From an uncultured Planctomycetota bacterium (GTDB taxonomy: Bacteria; Planctomycetota; SZUA-567; JAFGNG01), in the NCBI GenBank assembly GCA_947311175.1, contig CAMZKK010000149.1, forward strand, positions 1 through 9,022: a DNA stretch of 9,022 nt. Reading direction: 5' to 3'. The position numbers and the translations under genes were made by a program. Positions 1 to 7,767 of the stretch are shown here, piece after piece. The stretch's first letter is position 1. Each line of letters begins with the position of its first letter. Under the pieces are notes generated by a model, which was not told the DNA's origin, did no database searches, and was given only the letters and a program-made list of their open reading frames with translations.

Positions 1-1
1 C

Positions 2-1033
2 CTTCATATTACAGCTGGTAGCTCACCAAGGATTAGGGTCGATGGTGATTTGATTGCAACAGACTATGAGGTGATGACGGGCGAAGAAACTCAGAATTTA
101 CTATATGGACTTCTTGATAACGATCAAATTGCAAAATTTGAACAAGAAAAAGAACTTGATTTTTCATTCGGGATTCAAGGCATTGGTAGATTTAGGGTTA
201 ATATATTCTTGCAAAGAGGAGCTGTTGGTTCTGCTATCCGGGTTATCCCATATGAAATTTTAGGGTTTGAAAAACTTGGCCTTCCTCGTTCTGTTTGTGA
301 AAAATTGTGTATTTTACCAAAAGGTTTAGTGCTTGTTACCGGTGCTACCGGCAGTGGTAAGTCAACCACTCTTGCGGCAATGATTGATTTTATTAATTCT
401 ACTCGTCGTGACCACATTATGACGATTGAAGATCCAATTGAATTTGTTCATAGAAACAAAAAATGTTTGATTAATCAACGGGAAGTAGGTCCTGATACTC
501 ATAATTTCGCTGCTGCACTTAAACACGTGCTTCGACAAGATCCTGATATTGTACTTATTGGTGAGATGCGTGATATCGAAACCATTGAGCTTGGGCTAAC
601 CTTGGCTGAAACCGGGCATTTGAGCTTTGCTACTCTGCACACTTCAGACTGTACTCAAACCTTAAATAGGATTATTGATGTCTTTCCAGCCAATCAGCAA
701 TCACAAATTAGGACTCAGTTGTCATTTGTGCTTGAGGGGGTTTTCTGTCAACAGTTGCTTCCACTTGCTTCCGGAAAAGGACGTGCACTTTGTTATGAGT
801 TGATGTTACCAAATTCTGGTATCAGGGCAAACATTAGAGATGATAAACTTCATCAAATTTATTCTGCAATTCAAACCGGTGGTAAGGCAGGAATGATTAC
901 CATGAACCAATCTCTGTATGAATTATACGAAAAAGGAAGAGTGACTAAAGAGCTTACCTTTGAAAGAACGAGCAAGGCTGAAGACCTTAATAATTTATAT
1001 GAACAAGCTGCTAGGGAAAATGCCAAAAAATGA
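2..1033 (+). CDS. pilT: PilT, type IV pilus retraction ATPase (5' end outside window)
   Basis: This is the hexameric cytoplasmic ATPase that powers pilus retraction and twitching motility. The frame is open from the first complete codon at position 2. It begins with LHITAGSSPRIRVDGD, which corresponds to the DLHLSAG...RVDGD segment near the N-terminus of PilT, so only about 15-20 codons are missing. The TTG at 50 lies inside this conserved segment and is not the real start. Visible motifs are Walker A GATGSGKST (nt 341-367), the Asp box TIEDPIEF, Walker B DPDIVLIGEMRD (nt 539-574) and the His box TGHLSFATLHT. Near the C-terminus, GIRANIRDD (nt 818-844) matches the AIRNLIRE motif typical of PilT and needed for retraction, which favours PilT over PilB or GspE. 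The stop overlaps the next gene by 4 nt (ATGA), implying translational coupling. PilU is a less likely alternative. Family call is very secure. Confidence 0.95.
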   Translation, partial: LHITAGSSPRIRVDGDLIATDYEVMTGEETQNLLYGLLDNDQIAKFEQEKELDFSFGIQGIGRFRVNIFLQRGAVGSAIRVIPYEILGFEKLGLPRSVCEKLCILPKGLVLVTGATGSGKSTTLAAMIDFINSTRRDHIMTIEDPIEFVHRNKKCLINQREVGPDTHNFAAALKHVLRQDPDIVLIGEMRDIETIELGLTLAETGHLSFATLHTSDCTQTLNRIIDVFPANQQSQIRTQLSFVLEGVFCQQLLPLASGKGRALCYELMLPNSGIRANIRDDKLHQIYSAIQTGGKAGMITMNQSLYELYEKGRVTKELTFERTSKAEDLNNLYEQAARENAKK

Positions 1034-1557
1034 GTAGACTCTCACGGATTACTAAAAAACGCTTAGGCGAATTATTGCTTGAAGAAGGAATGATTGTTCA
1101 AGATGAATTAAGTAAATCACTACATATTCAAGAGCAAAATGGTGGTGCCCTTGGTGAAATTATGGTTGAAAAGAAATTCATTAGTGAGGTTGACGTAGCG
1201 AGGGTTATTGCCAAGCAATTTGGTTTACCATTTATTGACCCAAATCAATATACCATTAGAGATGAAGTGAAAAAAGTTTTCCCAGAGGCAGCACTGTTAA
1301 AATATCGCTTTGTGCCGTTAGATGTATTTGGTGATTTATTATTAGTGGTTGTTGGCGGTATTTTGGAAAATGAGGTTGTTGAAGAGCTTGAAGAGTTAAG
1401 CAACAAAAAGGTCCACATTATGGTTGGCACGATAAGTTCGATTCGCAGTGTGCAGTTAGAGCAATTTCATTCAGACGAGGAAGAGCTTACCGGTCTTGGT
1501 AACTTTTTACTTAATAATGATGATTTTGGTTTTAATTCAAATGAGGAAGGTGCTTAG
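1030..1557 (+). CDS. Free-standing MshEN/T2SSE_N-domain protein, putative c-di-GMP receptor
   Basis: This 175-aa protein is made only of the domain that normally forms the N-terminus of PilB/GspE/MshE ATPases. Residues 11-34 (RLGELLLEEG...LSKSLHIQ) and 40-63 (ALGEIMVEKK...VARVIAKQ) form two 24-residue halves separated by 5 residues. This is the layout of the MshEN c-di-GMP-binding motif (RLGx6GxI..LxxxLxxQ). R11, L12, G13, G20, I22, L27, L31, Q34, L41, G42, I51 and Q63 are kept, while the second Arg is Ala40. Residues 71-145 resemble the rest of T2SSE_N (VFPEAALLKYRFVPLDVFGDLLLVVVGG). The acidic tail stops where an ATPase would begin; there is no Walker motif, TM segment or signal peptide. 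The start ATG overlaps the pilT stop (ATGA), with a weak AGGGA 12 nt upstream. Position between pilT and pilB suggests a cytoplasmic regulator of the motors. Ligand binding and partner are inferred. Confidence 0.88.
   Translation: MSRLSRITKKRLGELLLEEGMIVQDELSKSLHIQEQNGGALGEIMVEKKFISEVDVARVIAKQFGLPFIDPNQYTIRDEVKKVFPEAALLKYRFVPLDVFGDLLLVVVGGILENEVVEELEELSNKKVHIMVGTISSIRSVQLEQFHSDEEELTGLGNFLLNNDDFGFNSNEEGA
1543..1550 (+). promoter_or_regulatory. Ribosome binding site for pilB (GTG start)
   Basis: GAGGAAGG lies inside the last codons of the preceding gene, 9 nt before the GTG at 1560. It supports the non-ATG start, which gives MAKFDKKL and leaves only 2 nt between the stop of the MshEN gene and the start of pilB. 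Confidence 0.65.
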
Positions 1558-1559
1558 AC

Positions 1560-3281
1560 GTGGCTAAATTTGATAAAAAACTTGCAAGTATTCTTCTTAG
1601 CCGTGAGCTGGTTGATGAAAATATTTGTCGTGAGATGCTCGAAAAATCAAAATCGGAAGATACAGGTCTTACTGCTCAACTCATAGAAGCAGGAGTACTT
1701 ACAGAATTAGAGATTATTGAGGTCACGGCAGATGAGATGCAGATTGCACCAATTAACTTAGATCTTGTTACTGTCCCTGATGAGCTACTCGAAATACTTT
1801 CAGAGGAAATGGCTACGTATTACTCGGTTGTTCCGGTATCTTCAATTGGAAATATTTTAACCGTTGCGGTCTCTAATCCATACGACATTCTTGCTCTTGA
1901 TGACCTTAAAATCGTTACTGGCTGTGAGCTTATTCCGGTTCTTAGCACAGATACAGCAATTGCACGAAATATAATACGCTGTTATAAAGGCGATGAGCCA
2001 ACCTTTAATGTCGATGATTTATTAGATGAGTCGGTAGACCCTGATTTGGAAATTCAAGAGAATGTTGACATTGATGAAGATGTAGATATTGAGTCAGCTA
2101 TTGCTGATGGCAATGATGCACCGGTGGTAAAACTGGTGAATTTGGTTCTTTTCCAAGCAATAAATGATCGAGTGTCAGATATTCATATCGAAGCATTTGA
2201 AAAGAAAACTAGAATTAGATATCGACTTGATGGTGCGTGCTATGAGAGTTTATCGGTGCCAAAAAGAATGCACTCTTCCATTGTTTCTCGAATTAAAGTT
2301 ATGTCAGGAATGGACATAGCGGAAAGAAGACGCCCGCAAGATGCAAAATTTCAATTAAAGGTTAAGGGAAGACAGGTTGACTTTAGGGTATCTGTATTGC
2401 CCTGTATTCATGGCGAAAAAGTTGTTATAAGAATTCTTGATTCTTCAAATTTATCACTATCTCTTGAGTCTCTTGGTTTTGAACAACAGTGCCTTGAACA
2501 GTTCAGTTATGCAATTAAACAACCATATGGAATGATTCTTGTTACCGGACCAACCGGTAGCGGTAAATCAACAACCCTTTATTCTTCAGTTAAAGAGGTT
2601 ATGTGTATTGAGGAAAATATCACTACTGTTGAAGACCCGGTTGAATATCAACTTATGGGGGTTAATCAAGTTCAGGTATCTGAAAAACGAGGACTTACCT
2701 TTGCCGGAGCACTTCGTAGTATCTTGCGTCAAGATCCGGATACCGTTATGATTGGTGAAATTAGAGATTTGGAAACCGTTGAGATAGCAGTCAAGGCTGC
2801 ACTTACCGGGCATAGAGTTTTTTCGACTCTACATACCAATGACGCACCAAGCACTATTACAAGAATGATTGATATGGGCGTTGATCCATTTATGATTTCA
2901 AGTGCTGTTTTACTTGTTGCAGCCCAGAGGCTTGCTAGAAAATTATGTGACGAATGTAAAGCTCCAGTCGATGTAAATCCTGAAATGTTACTTCTTGAGG
3001 GATTTACAGAAGAAGAGATTAATAGCAATACCGCAATTTATCAATCTGTTGGATGTGAAAAATGTGATAATAAAGGCTATAAAGGAAGGTTTGCATTATT
3101 AGAAACGATGCCGGTGACAGATGAAATTAAGACATTAATTATAAATGGTGCATCAGCCCTTGATCTTCGCAAAAAGGCATTAGAAGAGGGAATGATAACT
3201 CTTCGCCGAGCAGGTTTAATGAATGTCTTACGAGGAAGGACCACTATTGAAGAAATTATGCGTATTACCTTGCGTGATTAA
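1560..3281 (+). CDS. pilB: PilB, type IV pilus extension ATPase
   Basis: PilB is the cytoplasmic hexameric ATPase that drives pilin polymerisation on the PilC platform. The 573-aa length is normal for PilB/GspE. An N-terminal T2SSE_N/MshEN-type domain (about residues 5-145) is followed by an acidic linker (about 147-180, rich in Asp and Glu). The ATPase core then shows DIHIEA near 212, RRRPQDAKF near 255, Walker A GPTGSGKST (330-338), Asp box TVEDPVEYQ, Walker B DPDTVMIGEIRD (392-403) and His box TGHRVFSTLHT (416-426). Two CxxC pairs, C463/C466 and C499/C502, form the zinc-binding site of PilB/GspE. The start is GTG with a good RBS. Oddly, the N-terminal domain has lost the c-di-GMP signature: aligned with the MshEN motif, Arg, Gly and Gln positions read K7, A9, S30, T38 and E59. 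GspE is an alternative family name, but the pilT/pilC/pilS/pilR context makes PilB clear. Confidence 0.96.
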   Translation: MAKFDKKLASILLSRELVDENICREMLEKSKSEDTGLTAQLIEAGVLTELEIIEVTADEMQIAPINLDLVTVPDELLEILSEEMATYYSVVPVSSIGNILTVAVSNPYDILALDDLKIVTGCELIPVLSTDTAIARNIIRCYKGDEPTFNVDDLLDESVDPDLEIQENVDIDEDVDIESAIADGNDAPVVKLVNLVLFQAINDRVSDIHIEAFEKKTRIRYRLDGACYESLSVPKRMHSSIVSRIKVMSGMDIAERRRPQDAKFQLKVKGRQVDFRVSVLPCIHGEKVVIRILDSSNLSLSLESLGFEQQCLEQFSYAIKQPYGMILVTGPTGSGKSTTLYSSVKEVMCIEENITTVEDPVEYQLMGVNQVQVSEKRGLTFAGALRSILRQDPDTVMIGEIRDLETVEIAVKAALTGHRVFSTLHTNDAPSTITRMIDMGVDPFMISSAVLLVAAQRLARKLCDECKAPVDVNPEMLLLEGFTEEEINSNTAIYQSVGCEKCDNKGYKGRFALLETMPVTDEIKTLIINGASALDLRKKALEEGMITLRRAGLMNVLRGRTTIEEIMRITLRD

Positions 3282-3283
3282 AG

Positions 3284-3311
3284 TTGCATATTTTTATTAG
3301 GTTAGTATATT
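3284..3311 (+). promoter_or_regulatory. Possible sigma70-type promoter upstream of pilC
   Basis: The 86-nt gap between pilB and pilC is the only sizeable intergenic space in the cluster. TTGCAT (3284-3289) and TATATT (3306-3311), separated by 16 nt, resemble -35 and -10 boxes. The gap is very AT-rich, so such matches arise easily by chance. A weak Shine-Dalgarno-like GTGAG (3354-3358) precedes the pilC ATG by 9 nt. No hairpin terminator was seen in the gap, so read-through from pilB remains likely. Confidence 0.25.
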
Positions 3312-3367
3312 AAAGTAATTAAACATATAGCTATAACTTTTAAAATAAAAAAAGTGAGATTCTTAAA

Positions 3368-4591
3368 ATGGCAAAATTTAAATATGAAGCAGTCGATAGT
3401 GCTGGCAAAAAAATATCTGATACCGTTAGTGCTAAAGACGAACAGGCAGCTAAACTTGCATTGAGAAAGCTTGATTTACAAGTTACCTCTATATCTTCAG
3501 CTGGCAGTATCTTTGATATGAATATTGGAGGAGGAGGCAAGGTAAAAGCTCGAGTATCTTCACAAGATATGGTTATTTTTACACGGCAATTCGCAACCAT
3601 GATTGGGGCAGGTATTCCGGTAATGGAATGCCTGGAGACTTTGGCGGAGCAGGCAGATGATCCTGGATTTAAGAATATGTTAAATACTATAACTGCCGAT
3701 GTCCGAGGAGGTAATGACCTATCTACAGCTATGGGCAAACACTCGAATGTCTTCCCTGATATTTATGTTAATATGATAAGGGCAGGAGAAGCATCTGGTC
3801 AAATTGATACGATTTTAGATAGGCTTGCCGAATATCAGGAGTCAACCGAAGCGCTGAAAAGCGAAATCAAAACTGCAATGACATATCCAATTATTTCTAT
3901 TGTTATGATTTCAGGGATTACCACCTTTTTGCTTGTATTTATTATTCCAAAATTCGAAAAGATTTTTACCCAGATGGGGGTTCCGCTTCCGGCACCGACC
4001 AAATTTGTTATGGCTCTTTCAAGATTTATGACTAATTATTGTTACATAATATTTATTTCACTTGCGGTGTTAATTTTTGGGACAGCCAAATTTAAAAAGA
4101 CCGAAAAGGGGAGACGAGTTTGGGATAAGATGATGCTAAAGCTTCCCGTTTTTGGCAATCTTTTTCAAAAGGTTGCACTAAGTAGATTTGCTAGAACATT
4201 TTCAACTTTATTGCGGAGTGGGGTTCCAATCTTGGGGGCGTTAGAAATTGTTTCACAAACGAGCGGAAATACCGTAATCTCAGATGCGATTGATGCGAGT
4301 AGAGAAAGTATTAGGCAAGGTGACAACCTCGCTAAACCTCTTGCAAATTGTCCGATATTTCCACCTATGGTTGTGCGAATGATTCAAGTTGGTGAACGTT
4401 CAGGGGCATTAGAAGTTCTTCTTGAAAAGATTAGTGAATTCTATGATCAACAAGTATCAGCAACTGTTGATGCCCTTACCAGTCTTATTGAGCCAATTAT
4501 GATTGGGGTTATGGGATTTATGGTTGGTGGGATTGTTCTTTCTGTATTCTTGCCGATATTTGAAATGCAAAAATCTATTGGTAAAAAGTAA
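3368..4591 (+). CDS. pilC: PilC, type IV pilus inner-membrane platform protein
   Basis: PilC (GspF family) is the polytopic inner-membrane protein that couples PilB and PilT to the growing pilus base. The 407-aa length is typical. It starts with the family-typical MAKFKYEAVDSAGKKI and has two T2SSF domains, about residues 70-193 (SSQDMVIFTRQFATMIGAGIP) and 273-395 (RFARTFSTLLRSGVPILGAL). Each carries the characteristic RAGEASGQID or VGERSGALE segment. Likely membrane helices are near residues 174-194, 222-240 and 375-397, which matches the usual three-TM topology. There is a Gly-rich stretch (GGGG, residues 54-57) in the linker before the first domain. The gene ends with tandem in-frame stops (TAATAA), and the pilS ATG follows within 4 nt, so the two are probably cotranscribed. 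No defects were seen. Confidence 0.95.
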   Translation: MAKFKYEAVDSAGKKISDTVSAKDEQAAKLALRKLDLQVTSISSAGSIFDMNIGGGGKVKARVSSQDMVIFTRQFATMIGAGIPVMECLETLAEQADDPGFKNMLNTITADVRGGNDLSTAMGKHSNVFPDIYVNMIRAGEASGQIDTILDRLAEYQESTEALKSEIKTAMTYPIISIVMISGITTFLLVFIIPKFEKIFTQMGVPLPAPTKFVMALSRFMTNYCYIIFISLAVLIFGTAKFKKTEKGRRVWDKMMLKLPVFGNLFQKVALSRFARTFSTLLRSGVPILGALEIVSQTSGNTVISDAIDASRESIRQGDNLAKPLANCPIFPPMVVRMIQVGERSGALEVLLEKISEFYDQQVSATVDALTSLIEPIMIGVMGFMVGGIVLSVFLPIFEMQKSIGKK

Positions 4592-4594
4592 TAA

Positions 4595-6301
4595 ATGATA
4601 AGCGAGAGTGTAAAAAGCCACAGTGATTCATCAGGTGTCAAGTGGCTGATACCATTTCGAACCATAATTATTATACTATCAGTAGTTGTTGTTTATCTAA
4701 GTGGTGGTGGATATAGTAACTTTCCTTTTGTTCCTCTTCCTATCTTTGGCTTACTGTCTTCGTTGTTTGTTTTAAATATCGTTTATTCTTTAATCGGCAA
4801 TTATTTTTCTAATAAATTGTCATTATTTATAATGACACAAATGTTTATTGATATTGTAGTAGAATCAGGGTTGGTCTTTTTTACCGGTGGGGTTAATTCA
4901 CATTTCGTTTATTTCTTTTTTGTGTCAATTATGACCGGTAGCATTTTATTGACAAGAAGAGTAAGTGCAATCTTTGCTTGTTTGTGTACAATAGGACTAT
5001 CTTCAGTTACGGTTATGCACCTTACAGGGACAATGATTTCACACATACCAGATATTTATTTTCCGAACAATATAGATTCCGAGGTGTACCTTGCGAGAAT
5101 GCTAACGGTTACGCTTGCATTCTTTTTAGTAGCTTTTTTGTCTGGTTTATTACAGTCTCAACTTGCCATTGCAAAGATTCTCAATAATGAAATTCTACAA
5201 AATATGCCGGAGGGCGTTGTTGTCTTTGACAATTCAGACAAGATTGTTTTCTTGAATGAGGAATTTAGACGTGTTTTTTCAAACGGAGGTTCTTCGCCAT
5301 ATATTGGGATGCATGTTGATAAATTATTTTCTAATGAGCCACTAAACAGTCTTAGGCAAACAATTATTGATGGCAGAAATTATAGATTTGAAATGACATC
5401 TTTAGAGAATTGCAATAATAAACCATTAGAAGTAAGGGTTAGTCCAATTGGCTCAACTGCAAACAAAAAAGGGGTGGTTGTAATCTTTATTGACCTTAGC
5501 TTGAGAAATAGAGTTGAAGAAGCAGAGAGAAGGGCAGAGCGATTTGAAGCGGTCGGCGAAATGGCTGCCGGGCTTGCCCATGAAGTTAGAAATCCCTTAG
5601 CTGCTGTCAGTGGAAGTATTCAGGAAATTTCAGGCTGTTTTTCTGAAGGAAGCCCAAATCGTAAATTATGTGATATTATAATTAGTGAATCAAATAGACT
5701 TGATTCAATCATTACGGAATTTTTACAATTTGCGAGAGTTAGACCAATCCATATTACCCGTTGTGATATAAATAAACTGTTAAGTGAGGTTAAACTCTTG
5801 GCAAGTAAAAATTGTAATTATTCAGATGTATCTATTCATCTTGAGATTGAAAAAGATACAAATATGATTATTAAGGCTGATGCAGATCAAATCAAAGAAG
5901 TATGTATGAATATCGCAATTAATGCCTGCTCGGCAATGAATGGTAAAGGTAATTTATGGATTAAGTGCGAAGCATCTAAAATTCCTGATTTATACTCAAA
6001 TAAACGAAATCGAGAAAAGCAAGGGATATTAATGATATTTTTAGATGACGGACCGGGGTTAAAGCAAGGTGTTGAAGAAAAAATATTTGAGCCATTTTTT
6101 ACTACCAAGCCCAAAGGAACCGGGCTTGGGCTTTCGTTATCCAAAAAAATTATAAATTCACATAATGGTTTTATGTGGGTGGAATCTCCAAAAAATGGTG
6201 GTGCTAAATTTTTCTGCTGGCTTCCCTACGATGGCTTACCATCAGCATCTGCACAACCTACAAAAAAACGTAAAACAACCTCGTTTTTGATTAAAGGATA
6301 A
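4595..6301 (+). CDS. pilS: PilS-type membrane sensor histidine kinase
   Basis: PilS is the sensor kinase that controls pilin expression through PilR. The 568-aa protein has six likely membrane helices in about residues 20-187 (near 20-37, 45-68, 77-97, 103-119, 123-145 and 168-187), with only short loops outside the membrane, as in known PilS. A cytoplasmic PAS domain follows (about 198-300, NMPEGVVVFDNSDKIVFLN). A short coiled linker leads to the HisKA domain, with H box AAGLAHEVRNPLA and phospho-acceptor His329. The HATPase domain shows an N box with Asn443 (NIAINACSAM), G1 DDGPGL, F box FEPFFTTKPKG and G2 GTGLGLSLSKK, all intact. The start lies 3 nt after the pilC stop with almost no Shine-Dalgarno sequence, so translation is probably coupled to pilC. 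The stop directly abuts the first ATG of pilR. Confidence in the kinase is very high. The PilS name rests on topology and context. Confidence 0.93.
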   Translation: MISESVKSHSDSSGVKWLIPFRTIIIILSVVVVYLSGGGYSNFPFVPLPIFGLLSSLFVLNIVYSLIGNYFSNKLSLFIMTQMFIDIVVESGLVFFTGGVNSHFVYFFFVSIMTGSILLTRRVSAIFACLCTIGLSSVTVMHLTGTMISHIPDIYFPNNIDSEVYLARMLTVTLAFFLVAFLSGLLQSQLAIAKILNNEILQNMPEGVVVFDNSDKIVFLNEEFRRVFSNGGSSPYIGMHVDKLFSNEPLNSLRQTIIDGRNYRFEMTSLENCNNKPLEVRVSPIGSTANKKGVVVIFIDLSLRNRVEEAERRAERFEAVGEMAAGLAHEVRNPLAAVSGSIQEISGCFSEGSPNRKLCDIIISESNRLDSIITEFLQFARVRPIHITRCDINKLLSEVKLLASKNCNYSDVSIHLEIEKDTNMIIKADADQIKEVCMNIAINACSAMNGKGNLWIKCEASKIPDLYSNKRNREKQGILMIFLDDGPGLKQGVEEKIFEPFFTTKPKGTGLGLSLSKKIINSHNGFMWVESPKNGGAKFFCWLPYDGLPSASAQPTKKRKTTSFLIKG

Positions 6302-6463
6302 ATGATGGATTCACTTAAACGTCCAAGAATTTTATTTGTCGATGATGAAGAAAATATGCGGACAATGCTTGATATAATCCTCACTAAAGAGGGTTATCTT
6401 GTTGATTTGGCTGATAATGGATTTACCGCATTAGAGCTTTTCAAAAAAAATAATACGATTTGA
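6302..6463 (+). pseudogene. pilR: PilR N-terminal fragment, separated from the rest by a frameshift
   Basis: This is the first third of the PilR receiver domain: RPRILFVDDEENMRTML carries the acidic pocket (D14, D15), continuing to ALELFKKNN. The frame then runs into TGA at 6461-6463 after a mis-read TI. The next in-frame protein sequence, YDLIIQDLTMPKMDG, lies in the -1 frame starting at TAC 6454. Adding one T around 6454 joins both parts into an uninterrupted 455-aa PilR, so a single-base deletion is the simplest cause. The first ATG (6302) abuts the pilS stop. The second (6305) sits 6 nt after AAAGGA (6293-6298) and is the better-spaced start. A real mutation and a sequencing or assembly error cannot be told apart from the sequence. 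Confidence 0.85.
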
Positions 6464-7668
6464 TTATTCAAGACTTAACAATGCCTAAAATGGATGGGAT
6501 TGAGCTGTTAGGTGAATTAAAAAAACTTAGACCCGAAACAATTGTTATTATAATGACTGCTCATTCTACATGGGAAAGAGCGGTTGAGGCAATGAGATTG
6601 GGGGCTTATGATTATTTAAAAAAACCGTTTTGCAATGACGAATTAAAGGCATTGATAAAGCGAGCTTTGGCATATAGTAATTTTTTTGATAATGACGAAT
6701 CTTGGAATTGGGAATCATGTCGGCTAATAGGCGTAAGTAAAGAGATTAAACACATTCATTCTTTGATTAAGAAGGTTGCGGCAACAGATGGAACCGTTGT
6801 AATTCAGGGTGATAGTGGAGTTGGCAAGGAAATGGTTGCACGACTATTACATGCAAATAGTTTTAGGGCAGGGGAACCGCTTATTAGTGTAAATTGCGGT
6901 GCTTTTACGGAGAGCCTACTTGAGAGCGAACTCTTTGGACATATCAAAGGTGCTTTCACCGGAGCAATTGCGAATAAGAAAGGATTGGTTCAGGTTGCAG
7001 AAAACGGAACGTTATTTTTAGACGAGGTAGCGGAAATGAGCCCACATACTCAAGTAAGATTTTTACGTCTGCTTGAGAATAGAGAATATTCTCCGGTAGG
7101 TAGCAGCGAAACAATAAAGATTAATGTTAGGTTTATAACTGCAACCAATCGAAATCTTGAGGATATGGTTGCTGATAAAACATTTCGTGAAGATTTGTAT
7201 TATCGTTTAAATGTAATCCCTATCACTATCCCCCCGCTTAGGGAGCGGAAAGAAGATATCCCTTTACTTGCCGGATATTTTTTAGCAAAATATGCCAAAA
7301 AACAAAATAGCAAGGTAGTTAAAATAGGTGATGAACTTCTGTCATATTTACTTGACCACAACTGGCCGGGAAATATTAGAGAATTAGAAAACACTATTCA
7401 AAGAGCAATAACTTTTTGCCACGACGAAGAATTAAAGGTTGAGGATATTGAATGCATTGGTTCAAGAAGTCCTATTGTTCCTCGTAAAGAGTCAATAACT
7501 TCTATTTTTACCGAAGGTTTTAGTCTTGATAGTGAGGTGGAGAAATTAGAAAAGAATCTAATTAAAGAAGCGCTAGAAGAAACCGGAGGAAGCATTACTA
7601 ACGCAGCTGATATCTTAGGAATAACCTTCAGGCAGTTGCGATACAAGATTAAAAAATTAGGAATGTGA
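6460..7668 (+). CDS. pilR: PilR, sigma54-dependent response regulator (main part, downstream of frameshift)
   Basis: PilR is the NtrC-family activator that, once phosphorylated by PilS, drives sigma54-dependent transcription of pilin genes. This 402-codon frame holds most of the protein. The rest of the receiver domain has the phospho-acceptor Asp in QDLTMP (codon 6472-6474), the Thr of MTAHST and the Lys of KKPF. The AAA+ domain shows Walker A GDSGVGKE (6808-6831), the sigma54-contacting GAFTGA loop (6949-6966), Walker B GTLFLDEV and the arginine-finger region ending PPLRERKEDIP. A Fis-type helix-turn-helix closes the protein (NAADILGITFRQLRYKIKKLG), whose FRQLRYKIKKLG ending is typical of PilR. 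The TTG at 6460 is only where the frame opens; the true start is at 6302 or 6305, upstream of the frameshift. If the shift is real, the receiver loses its N-terminal part and phospho-control is lost. No terminator is obvious downstream. Confidence 0.93.
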   Translation: MIIQDLTMPKMDGIELLGELKKLRPETIVIIMTAHSTWERAVEAMRLGAYDYLKKPFCNDELKALIKRALAYSNFFDNDESWNWESCRLIGVSKEIKHIHSLIKKVAATDGTVVIQGDSGVGKEMVARLLHANSFRAGEPLISVNCGAFTESLLESELFGHIKGAFTGAIANKKGLVQVAENGTLFLDEVAEMSPHTQVRFLRLLENREYSPVGSSETIKINVRFITATNRNLEDMVADKTFREDLYYRLNVIPITIPPLRERKEDIPLLAGYFLAKYAKKQNSKVVKIGDELLSYLLDHNWPGNIRELENTIQRAITFCHDEELKVEDIECIGSRSPIVPRKESITSIFTEGFSLDSEVEKLEKNLIKEALEETGGSITNAADILGITFRQLRYKIKKLGM

Positions 7669-7723
7669 TAATTATCCTATTATTGCTGTCCTGTTCAAAA
7701 AGTTCATCCGGATAAATAGTGTT

Positions 7724-7749
7724 ATAAAAGGGCACAGACATCTATATTG
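7724..7749 (+). repeat. Dispersed short repeat, copy 1 (GGGCACAGACAT type)
   Basis: ATAAAAGGGCACAGACAT followed by CTATATTG closely matches the copy at 8121-8147, which reads ATAAAAGGGACACAGACAT then ATAGATTG. The two differ by one inserted A and two substitutions. The repeats are in direct orientation, about 400 nt apart, and each lies just upstream of a small gene. The GGG(G)ACAGACA core resembles motifs found around REP-associated transposase genes in various bacteria, but no transposase is seen here. Confidence 0.6.
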
Positions 7750-7767
7750 CTAGGTTCGATGTAACAT

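Noticed and set aside
50..52. TTG at 50 as the start of the first gene
   Set aside because: The frame is open to the window edge and the upstream codons encode conserved PilT sequence, so the gene begins before the window.
3340..3738. 132-codon minus-strand open frame opposite pilC
   Set aside because: It is a shadow of the well-supported pilC gene. The Ser/Ile/Leu-rich sequence has no recognisable domain.
6443..6453. Programmed -1 frameshift on the A8 run in pilR
   Set aside because: A -1 slip on the run reads straight into TAA at 6451-6453. The shift has to happen after this, where AAT-AAT-ACG is not a slippery site.
7659..7679. Intrinsic terminator after pilR (TAGGA...TCCTA with GATAATTATC inside)
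   Set aside because: The outer stem is only 5 bp and AT-rich, and no T-run follows. It overlaps the stop codon and is probably chance.
7730..7750. Sigma54 promoter (GGCAC...TTGC) upstream of the small membrane protein gene
   Set aside because: GGCAC and TTGC are 11 nt apart instead of 5, so the GG-N10-GC spacing fails.
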